Assembly: GCA_002328825.1 (NCBI GenBank)
Contig: DCWI01000023.1
Location: 1-11,503, forward strand
Origin: Nitrospiraceae bacterium UBA2166
GTDB lineage: Bacteria; Nitrospirota; Nitrospiria; Nitrospirales; UBA2166
Reading direction: 5' to 3'
DNA: 11,503 nucleotides
Below are positions 6,156 to 11,503 of this stretch, in pieces; within the stretch, counting starts at the first letter, position 1, and the number at the start of each line of letters is the position of its first letter. The translations under genes were made by a program, and so were the position numbers. The notes under the pieces are model-generated. The model was given only the letters and a program-made list of their open reading frames with translations, was not told the DNA's origin and did not search any database.

Positions 6156-7240
6156 TGCAGGGTATCCTTAAATATGTGCGTAAAAAGCGTAACAGCCCAT
6201 TTGAGATCATCCCGACTCACCCATTCATCGGCCCCATGAGCCTGAGCAATATTGCCAGGCCCAATGACAACGGCATTGATACCCGCATCAGACAAGATGG
6301 CAGCCTCAGTCCAAAATTGGAGTGGAACAAACCCTTGAATATGCGACTCAAGCATTTGCTCAAATGGGGCAAGATGAATTGTAGAAAATGGAGGGTTGTG
6401 CAGCTGTCGCGTTAACGTAATAGCTGGATTAATGTTTTCTATCGCGACTTTAATTTCCTGATCAAAGGTATCTTGGTCAAATCCATGCGGAGGTCTGATT
6501 GACCACGTAAGAGTTGCCGCATCAGGAACAACATTAAATGAAACTCCTCCCTCTAAAACGGCAACATTCATGCAAATACCTTTCATATCATCTGGCCCAT
6601 GTGAGACATATCTCTGCCCTAAATCATCAAGTTCAACGGCAAGGCGTGCCAGTATGGTAATCGGTTTAGGCATGCAATCGGCATTCGATGAATGCCCTCC
6701 TTGGCCCTGAAAGTTGGCGTGGTAACCACTGACCCCCCGATGACGGACCCCAACATATCGGTTGGTAGGTTCGCACACAAGTGCGCGTTCAATACCCTGA
6801 GCACGCGCTGTAGTGAGAAAGGCCCTGATACAGCTTGTACCGTGTTCTTCGTCACCAGAGAACAAGAGTCCTACGTTATGCGGGACAATGGTTTCAAGTA
6901 CGGTAAGAATCGCAGCAATAGCACCTTTTGTATCTGCTGCCCCAAGTCCAATGACTTTGTCAGCAGTAATAGATGGTATCCATGGGTCTTGAGTCCAACC
7001 TGTGTTAGCAGGAACCGTATCAATATGAACGTTGATAAGGAGCTGAGGTGATCCAAAGCGCGCAAACACGTACGCCCCAACTTCGCTGCCTTTTGCTCGT
7101 GGCACCTGAGTAATCGTAACCTCATCTGCACCACGTGCCCTAAGTTCGCGACACAGAAACTCGCACAAAGCCAACTCATCTCCACCCGGATTTTCCGTGT
7201 GATATTCAATGAGGTTTCCGAGCAATACTTCTGTCGTCAT
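6152..7240 (-). CDS. M20 deacetylase, acetylornithine or acetylcitrulline deacetylase (ArgE-like)
   Basis: A 362-residue di-zinc M20 amidohydrolase expected to remove the acetyl group from an acetylated arginine precursor. The metal and catalytic residues are all present: H72 and D74 in NVHIDTVP, D103 in GAADTKG, E131 (general base) and E132 in SGDEEHGTS, E157 in CEPTN, and H335 in AQAHGADEW. The dimerisation domain spans about 165-275, starting at RHRGVSGYHANF. The stretches GLGAADTKGA and FWTEAAILSDAG...IGPGNIAQAH recall the N-acetylcitrulline deacetylase of Xanthomonas as much as E. coli ArgE, so the substrate is open. It is translationally coupled to the acetylglutamate synthase gene downstream (4-base overlap), which supports arginine synthesis. 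The ATG at 7240 has no clear ribosome binding site, but it fits the family N-terminus. Confidence 0.87.
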   Translation of the reverse strand: MTTEVLLGNLIEYHTENPGGDELALCEFLCRELRARGADEVTITQVPRAKGSEVGAYVFARFGSPQLLINVHIDTVPANTGWTQDPWIPSITADKVIGLGAADTKGAIAAILTVLETIVPHNVGLLFSGDEEHGTSCIRAFLTTARAQGIERALVCEPTNRYVGVRHRGVSGYHANFQGQGGHSSNADCMPKPITILARLAVELDDLGQRYVSHGPDDMKGICMNVAVLEGGVSFNVVPDAATLTWSIRPPHGFDQDTFDQEIKVAIENINPAITLTRQLHNPPFSTIHLAPFEQMLESHIQGFVPLQFWTEAAILSDAGINAVVIGPGNIAQAHGADEWVSRDDLKWAVTLFTHIFKDTLQ

Positions 7241-7434
7241 GAGTTATCAAAGCCCGCACTGAAACGTAAACAGCAAGATGAAGTCAGACTGCAGCTTTAT
7301 TGTCCTTCTCAAAAATTTTCACGCCAAGGTCAGTAGATTTTGATGCACTAATGCTCACCAACACCTACCGTACCCAGTAGGCATCTCTCACAGAACACCT
7401 CACAACCCACGCTGCATAGATCATTGGAAAGGGT

Positions 7435-7510
7435 TGGTGCCGAGAGGCAGAATCGAACTGCCGACACGAGGCTTTTCAGGCCTCTGCTCTGCCGACTGAG
7501 CTATCTCGGC
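7435..7510 (-). tRNA. tRNA-Phe (GAA)
   Basis: A full 76-base cloverleaf including an encoded CCA end. The acceptor arm pairs GCCGAGA with TCTCGGC, the D arm GCTC with GAGC, the anticodon arm GAGGC with GCCTC, and the T arm GGCAG with CTGCC around TTCGATT. The anticodon loop CTGAAAA gives anticodon GAA, phenylalanine. The variable loop is the usual five bases (GTGTC). It points the same way as the deacetylase gene 194 bases downstream; no convincing terminator separates them. Confidence 0.97.
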
Positions 7511-7567
7511 ACCATTTTTGACGTCGGTAAAGCGGATGTCAGAATCAGGTTTTCTCTCCGGTGGGAT

Positions 7568-7596
7568 ATACTAATAGATTCAGTCGCGAGAGTAAA
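7568..7596 (-). promoter_or_regulatory. Candidate promoter of tRNA-Phe
   Basis: Reading leftward, TTTACT (7591-7596) and TAGTAT (7568-7573) are spaced by 17 bases, a fair sigma-70-like pair. Transcription would begin about 50 bases before the tRNA, leaving a 5' leader for RNase P to remove. Confidence 0.4.
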
Positions 7597-7639
7597 CACG
7601 GAGACTCTTCATAACTAGGATGGCCCTGCGCACGACTCA

Positions 7640-7696
7640 AGTGTTGTGCATGCCTAATGGAAAACCCATCATGCGCGATACTCAAACCACAACACT
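7640..7696. other. Nested inverted repeat, possible structured RNA or regulatory element
   Basis: Three sets of complementary arms nest around one loop. AGTGTTGTG (7640-7648) pairs with CACAACACT (7688-7696), GCATG (7648-7652) with CATGC (7670-7674), and ATGG (7657-7660) with CCAT (7666-7669), leaving an AAAAC loop. One G is shared by the first two arms, and a 13-base one-sided bulge (7675-7687) interrupts the structure. It lies in a 259-base spacer without protein genes, between the HD gene and tRNA-Phe. No T-run follows on either strand, so it is not a standard terminator. Confidence 0.35.
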
Positions 7697-7752
7697 CAAT
7701 CTTTATGCAATATCAAGAATGCCAGAACAATATTCCCGATGTAGGACAGATT

Positions 7753-7767
7753 GACTCCCCAGGAGTC
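7753..7767. terminator. Short perfect hairpin just after the HD gene
   Basis: GACTCC-CCA-GGAGTC is a perfect 6-bp stem with a 3-base loop, two bases beyond the HD gene stop codon. The position suits transcript ending or 3'-end protection. No T-run follows, so intrinsic termination is doubtful. Confidence 0.3.
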
Positions 7768-7769
7768 TG

Positions 7770-8420
7770 CTACTCAGATAGTTGCCTGTTCTTCTGATAA
7801 AACATATGTAGCAATTGTCGCATACTTTTGAGGTTACGCTGTTTCCCCTCCTCTCGTAGGATCTGTGCGGCACTCGTGAAATACGAATGAGTTTCAAGAA
7901 ATCGACATTGTCGCTCCCACCACTCCTGTATAGAATATGGAGGGTGAAACTCCATTGGAATCACCTTGTAATGAGAGAGAAGCTCTCTGAGCAGACAGTC
8001 TCCCGCCATCCAAAATGTTTCTTCCCCTCCTAGGTTGTACATATCCGCATCACACAGAATTTGCTCTAAGGAATTCTTGGGAGATTGAGGAATTCTGGTT
8101 GCGAGAATGAGTCCTCTCACTATCTCAATTTGCCCAACCGTGTATCCAAAAGTTGGCAATGTCTCTTCTGCGATGCTAACTCCAAGAGGCTCATTGTCCC
8201 AATATTGCTTGATAAACCCCAAATCATGATACAGCGCCCCTGTTCGAAGAAGAACCATCTCCTCTGCAGACACACCTTCGGTTTCAGCTAATACTTCGGT
8301 GTCACGCAATACCTGATTTTTTGTATGGTGAATATTGTGATAGAAGAGCGTCGGTGATAGACCCTCCTCGAGCTTCTGGATCACATATTTGTATGCTCTC
8401 GCGAAGTTTGGAATGCTCAT
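7770..8420 (-). CDS. HD-domain metal-dependent phosphohydrolase
   Basis: A 216-residue single-domain HD-superfamily protein. The metal ligands can be traced as H28/H31/H32 in FYHNIHHT, the H65-D66 pair in GALYHDLGF, and D124 in ILCDADMYNLGG. The intervening GLILATRIPQSP and the C-terminal RFLETHSYFTSAAQ segment are typical of a widespread group of small HD phosphohydrolases whose substrates, possibly nucleotides or cyclic nucleotides, are not defined. It is therefore a soluble predicted phosphohydrolase without an assignable pathway. The ATG at 8420 lacks a good ribosome binding site, but no other plausible start precedes the first motif. A promoter-like pair lies about 60-90 bases upstream, so it is probably transcribed on its own rather than with the glycogen-synthase-like gene 229 bases away. 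Confidence 0.82.
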   Translation of the reverse strand: MSIPNFARAYKYVIQKLEEGLSPTLFYHNIHHTKNQVLRDTEVLAETEGVSAEEMVLLRTGALYHDLGFIKQYWDNEPLGVSIAEETLPTFGYTVGQIEIVRGLILATRIPQSPKNSLEQILCDADMYNLGGEETFWMAGDCLLRELLSHYKVIPMEFHPPYSIQEWWERQCRFLETHSYFTSAAQILREEGKQRNLKSMRQLLHMFYQKNRQLSE

Positions 8421-8482
8421 CCTAAACGGTTAAAACCCTGTATTGGACCGACCCAATCGATTCCAATCGGCCACAAAAAGTA

Positions 8483-8512
8483 TGTATAGCAAGTCAATAG
8501 AGCCCTTTTCAA
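8483..8512 (-). promoter_or_regulatory. Candidate promoter of the HD gene
   Basis: Reading leftward, TTGAAA (8507-8512) and TATACA (8483-8488) are 18 bases apart, a good sigma-70-like pair. Transcription would start near 8476, giving a leader of about 56 bases. The upstream box lies within the T-run of the candidate terminator of the preceding gene. Confidence 0.42.
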
Positions 8513-8531
8513 TAAAAAGCTGCTCAAGCAG
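8511..8531 (-). terminator. Weak intrinsic terminator after the glycogen-synthase-like gene
   Basis: On the minus strand CTGCT-TG-AGCAG (8520-8531) is followed by CTTTTTATT. The stem is only 4-5 bp, so efficiency would be low. It lies about 120 bases past the stop codon of the upstream gene. Confidence 0.3.
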
Positions 8532-8649
8532 TTCTCTCGTCCTCTCGTTATTTTTTCCACGCACACTCAGACAGCAAAACCTTGCATGATTTGTCATGGA
8601 ATCACATTCAGATAAGAGTTTACAAAAACTTATTGGTTAGTATTACGTA

Positions 8650-10329
8650 TCACGAATGGGCCCCGAAATAGAGAGAGAGATAACGATCTACAGAGGCCGT
8701 CCAGTCAAATCTCACTCGCATCGCTTGCCGTTGCATGTGTCTCCATTGACGCCCATTGTGAACAAAGAGATAGAGTGCCGCATCCAACGTCTTAAGAGCG
8801 GATTGGAGTGTTTGCGTTCGCGTCTTCCCAGTGAAAATAAACCCCGTTTTGTTGTGATTCACTGTATCCAGTAACCCCCCAACACCATGAACAAGCGGAA
8901 GGCAACCGTACCGCATACTGATAAGTTGACTAATTCCGCACGGCTCAAAATCTGACGGCATAAGAAAAAGATCTCCTGCCGCATAGATACGCTGTGCAAG
9001 AGTTCGTTCAAAAGCGCAGATGAAGATCCCATTTTGATGGAAGTTCACAATGTTGCTGAGTGCATGTTCCCGCTCTCCTGTCGCTAAGATGAGCAAAGAA
9101 ATGTTGCGTTGAAGAATATGCTCAACCAGTGGTTTTCCACGCCACTCCTCCAATAACATCTTAACCTTTTGGTCTGTGGCGCGTGTGACCATAACCACAA
9201 GCGGACGTGCATTCCATTCTTCAGAATCGTAATCAGATAATTGTGTGGCAAGTTGATTGACGTTCCATCGTGGAAGACGTTTGGCATTTTGAAACGTCAT
9301 GATCTCACACGGAAGTTGTTGAATGAGGGCATGTTTGTGTTGTAGACGAATCTTCTCCCACGAAGGCATCGTGACATCAAACGCAGGCACAAGAGTTAAA
9401 GGCGTGTGAATCGTATAGTCTAACCCATTAAGAATGCCATGAAATTGGTCTTGCTGTTTGCGTCGCGTGATATCACACTCTAACCCTCTCCCACCAAAAA
9501 AATTCAACATTGGATTGTCAGGCTGTGTAAGCTCAATGGCATATGTTGGACTGACAGTATTAACATGATCCGCAAGTTGAATGGCGGCTCGCATTGGATT
9601 AAACCATCGTAATGGAGGATAAGGGTTTTTAAGCCCTAAGATCGCACCTGATGTCCGTAATAAAGTATAGAGCGATGGAAACCAATCAGAAAATGAAAAC
9701 CAGCGTCGACGAATTCGTGAACTAAACGGACGCATTCCTTGATAGTCAAGATTATGAATGGTGAAAAGAACACAAACCCTTTTCGCGAGTTTTTTATATC
9801 TTGGATCATATTTCAAAAGGGTAAACAGTACACCAGTGTGCCAATCGTGACAGTGTAATGTAGTGACTGAACGCAGCGGTGCATATTGTTGAATGAAGGC
9901 CAGAACTGCCGATGAGAAAAACGCGAACCGCCTCGCATCGTCCTCGAACGGATACTGCTGACTATGGATATAGACGGTTTTGTATCGCCGACTAAAGAAT
10001 TCACGTTTCCGAAGAAGATAGACCATGACCCCATCCAATGAACATTGAAACCACTCAACTACCCATGACCTATTCCCAAATGGGACTTTGAATTTCCCAA
10101 GAGAAACCGCAGAGTTCGTCACTGTCCCGTGGTAAGGCAGTGCGATACTGACTCGAATCCCCCGATAAAGAACTGCCTTCGAAAGTTCTCGCACAACATC
10201 ACCCATCCCCCCAACAGTAGCAATTTCACGACATTCTGCGGCAACCATAAGCACATGAGGTTTTTGTTTTCGCCTCCCTGCGGGAGAACTCTTCAGGGCT
10301 AGTTTGCGTATTTGCGATTGAATGTTCAC
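8650..10329 (-). CDS. glgA: Glycogen/starch synthase-like glycosyltransferase (GT5, GlgA)
   Basis: A 559-residue GT-B enzyme that should extend alpha-1,4-glucan from ADP-glucose or a related donor. Family motifs are present: GGMGDVV at 40-46, HCHDWHTG at 159-166 with the catalytic-site histidine, FTIHNLDYQG at 189-198, NTVSPTYA at 257-264, GILNGLD at 298-304, VTRATDQK at 381-388 (R383 and K388), and SDFEPCGISQL at 459-469 with the conserved glutamate 462. Two oddities stand out. The lysine of the N-terminal K-x-G-G donor-binding motif is threonine (T38), and there is an apparent insertion of some 30 residues around 340-376 between the two domains; E. coli GlgA is 477 residues. The start is a GTG at 10329 with no ribosome binding site, so a later start (codon 26 or 28) is possible. 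No glgB, glgC or glgP lies nearby. Confidence 0.85.
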   Translation of the reverse strand: MNIQSQIRKLALKSSPAGRRKQKPHVLMVAAECREIATVGGMGDVVRELSKAVLYRGIRVSIALPYHGTVTNSAVSLGKFKVPFGNRSWVVEWFQCSLDGVMVYLLRKREFFSRRYKTVYIHSQQYPFEDDARRFAFFSSAVLAFIQQYAPLRSVTTLHCHDWHTGVLFTLLKYDPRYKKLAKRVCVLFTIHNLDYQGMRPFSSRIRRRWFSFSDWFPSLYTLLRTSGAILGLKNPYPPLRWFNPMRAAIQLADHVNTVSPTYAIELTQPDNPMLNFFGGRGLECDITRRKQQDQFHGILNGLDYTIHTPLTLVPAFDVTMPSWEKIRLQHKHALIQQLPCEIMTFQNAKRLPRWNVNQLATQLSDYDSEEWNARPLVVMVTRATDQKVKMLLEEWRGKPLVEHILQRNISLLILATGEREHALSNIVNFHQNGIFICAFERTLAQRIYAAGDLFLMPSDFEPCGISQLISMRYGCLPLVHGVGGLLDTVNHNKTGFIFTGKTRTQTLQSALKTLDAALYLFVHNGRQWRHMQRQAMRVRFDWTASVDRYLSLYFGAHS

Positions 10330-10500
10330 TTTGCTATATCTCAGTAGGCTCTATCAATTCTTGACCCAGGAAAGGCTGTTCAAAAAATCGTGTCGAGTAA
10401 GAGACCCTAGGCATTTAACACTCTAATACACACATATAACACGTAAAGCTATAACACACAGAGGATTTAGAAGATCGCGGAAGACCTCTCACTAAATTGC
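10330..10500. promoter_or_regulatory. Divergent spacer between the glgA-like and YjbQ-family genes
   Basis: This 171-bp A/T-rich spacer must hold promoters for both flanking genes, but none is convincing. Two TATAAC boxes (10435-10440 and 10450-10455) point toward the YjbQ gene; the second has only a poor TACACA box 17 bases before it. AGAGG and CCTCT arms 20 bases apart near 10460-10490 could fold just before that gene. Confidence 0.25.
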
Positions 10501-10920
10501 ATGTCCATTTTTACCACATCGATAGCTCTTTCCAGCAAAGGAGACCGAGATACCCAAAACCTAACTCCTGCAGTGGCCAATGAGGTGAAAAAATCAGGAT
10601 TCTGCAATGGCATCGTAACCGTTTTTGTTCCCGGGTCAACAGCAGGCATCACGACAATTGAGTTTGAACCTGGCGCGGTTGAGGACTTATCAGATGCCTT
10701 TGAACGCATTGCACCAAAAGACAACAACTATGCACACAACGAACGATGGGGTGATATGAATGGATTTAGCCATGTCAGGGCAGCAATGCTAGGTCCATCG
10801 GTAACGATCCCATTTACCGCAGGACGGCTTTTACTAGGAACATGGCAGCAAGTGGTATTGGTCGATTTTGATAATCGGGCACGAAACAGAGAAGTGATCA
10901 TTCAAGTTATTGGCGAATAG
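10501..10920 (+). CDS. YjbQ/UPF0047 family protein
   Basis: A 139-residue protein matching the YjbQ family (TIGR00149) over its whole length. Visible hallmarks are VFVPGSTAGITTIEFEPG (41-58), RIAPKDNNYAHN (69-80), the MNGFSHVRAAMLGPS block (86-100) with H91, GTWQQVVLVDFDN (113-125) and the terminal VIGE. Family members form compact trimers with a metal site. The E. coli protein has been reported to have thiamine-phosphate synthase activity, but the physiological role is not settled, so no pathway is claimed here. Start and length agree with the family; the ribosome binding site is weak. It converges on msrA with a 10-base gap and no visible terminator between them, and diverges from the glgA-like gene. 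Confidence 0.92.
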   Translation: MSIFTTSIALSSKGDRDTQNLTPAVANEVKKSGFCNGIVTVFVPGSTAGITTIEFEPGAVEDLSDAFERIAPKDNNYAHNERWGDMNGFSHVRAAMLGPSVTIPFTAGRLLLGTWQQVVLVDFDNRARNREVIIQVIGE

Positions 10921-10930
10921 AGAAAATACA

Positions 10931-11461
10931 TCAATGTAGTCTGCCCTGAAAATCCTCTTTGAGCTTTTTCATTTTTGGATCGATGATAGCGCGGCAATAC
11001 GGCTGGCTCGGGTTGAGGTTGTAATAGTTTTGATGTTCTCTCTCAGCAGAGTAGAAATTGGTTAATTTGGCAATTTCAGTAACAATGGGGTTTGACCACA
11101 GTCCTGACATTTGCATGTTTTCTCGTGATATTTCTGCAGTCTTCTTCTGGGTGGCATCATGATAGAAAATCACCGAACGATACACAGTACCGATGTCATG
11201 CCCTTGCCGATTGAGTGTCGTGGGATCATGTGTTTTCCAAAATACATCAAGTAAATCTTCGTAGGAAATGACCTCTGGATCAAACGTCAACTGGATGGCT
11301 TCTGCATGGCCAGTATTGCCTACACACACTTGCTGATAAGTGGGATTTTCGGTAGTCCCTCCTGCATAGCCCGAAACAACATTATCGACGCCTTTCAAAC
11401 TTCGAAAAATTGCTTCAACACACCAAAAACACCCTGCACCAAGAGTCAATGTTTCACTCAT
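10931..11461 (-). CDS. msrA: Peptide methionine-S-sulfoxide reductase MsrA
   Basis: A 176-residue cytoplasmic repair enzyme that reduces the S-epimer of methionine sulfoxide in proteins. GAGCFWCVEAIF at 8-19 holds the catalytic C11, with a second cysteine at 14. Other hallmarks are GYAGG at 31-35, TGHAEAI at 50-56, FWKTHDPTT at 74-82 and YRSVIFYH at 94-101. C156 in SQPYCRAIID is a possible further cysteine for disulfide relay, although it belongs to a conserved block in many family members. The usual glutamine of GTQYRS is valine (V93). There is no signal peptide and no fused MsrB domain. ATG at 11461 is chosen over 11485 because AAGGAG sits four bases upstream and MSETLTLGAGCFW fits the family start. 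Confidence 0.96.
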   Translation of the reverse strand: MSETLTLGAGCFWCVEAIFRSLKGVDNVVSGYAGGTTENPTYQQVCVGNTGHAEAIQLTFDPEVISYEDLLDVFWKTHDPTTLNRQGHDIGTVYRSVIFYHDATQKKTAEISRENMQMSGLWSNPIVTEIAKLTNFYSAEREHQNYYNLNPSQPYCRAIIDPKMKKLKEDFQGRLH

Positions 11462-11465
11462 AAGG

Positions 11466-11471
11466 CTCCTT
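11466..11471 (-). promoter_or_regulatory. Ribosome binding site of msrA
   Basis: AAGGAG lies four bases before the ATG at 11461. It rules out the upstream in-frame ATG at 11485 as the main start. Confidence 0.7.
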
Positions 11472-11503
11472 TTCCATAAAGCCATTCCCTGTACTTAGAA
11501 ACC

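Noticed and set aside
7360..7379. CCTAC/GTAGG hairpin as a terminator for tRNA-Phe
   Set aside because: The stem is 5 bp with a long loop and no T-run follows on the minus strand.
7424..7618. Short open frame across the tRNA-Phe gene
   Set aside because: It is the complement of a perfect tRNA cloverleaf and has no protein features.
10467..10727. Minus-strand open frame of 86 codons opposite the YjbQ-family gene
   Set aside because: It overlaps a full-length conserved gene on the other strand and shows no motif or start signal.
1..11503. CRISPR array, insertion sequence, phage or selenocysteine signals
   Set aside because: I saw no regularly spaced repeats, transposase or integrase motifs, and the TGA codons at gene ends behave as normal stops.

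Overview
The window is ordinary bacterial chromosome: dense, mostly short spacers, overlapping start/stop codons, TGA used as a normal stop. By eye the base composition is mid-range (roughly 45-50% G+C). No phage, transposon, CRISPR or plasmid genes are visible. The gene families do not fix the phylum. The acetylglutamate synthase and its deacetylase partner resemble the Xanthomonas-type arginine enzymes, but that alone is not a taxonomic call. All genes except prmA and the YjbQ-family gene lie on the minus strand.

Layout from the right end. A methionine sulfoxide reductase A gene (minus) faces a YjbQ/UPF0047 gene (plus). After a 171-bp divergent spacer comes a divergent GT5 glycogen-synthase-like gene, then an HD-domain phosphohydrolase and a 259-bp spacer with a nested inverted repeat. 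Next are tRNA-Phe(GAA) and a two-gene arginine unit: an M20 deacetylase translationally coupled to an acetylglutamate synthase with a kinase-like domain. That unit meets prmA (ribosomal protein L11 methyltransferase) tail to tail with an 11-bp overlap.

The left third (1-4075) is a six-gene minus-strand run that looks like one operon. In order it holds a glutathionylspermidine-synthase-like ATP-grasp ligase, a small glutaredoxin-like protein, a KamA-family radical SAM/PLP aminomutase, and a four-helix membrane protein. Two short glycosyltransferases of the TIGR04283 and TIGR04282 types follow, the last cut by the window edge. Starts and stops overlap at three junctions (4, 32 and 1 bp) and one gap is 16 bp. 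The aminomutase keeps the residues that bind lysine in lysine 2,3-aminomutase, so the run could make a beta-lysine (or other beta-amino acid) conjugate. The ligase would join it to a carboxylate and the transferases or membrane protein would act later. That pathway is inference and is the most interesting lead here.

Spacers: 7241-7434, 7511-7769, 8421-8649 and 10330-10500 hold no supported protein gene. The signals seen in them (promoter-like boxes, hairpins) are listed with low confidence.
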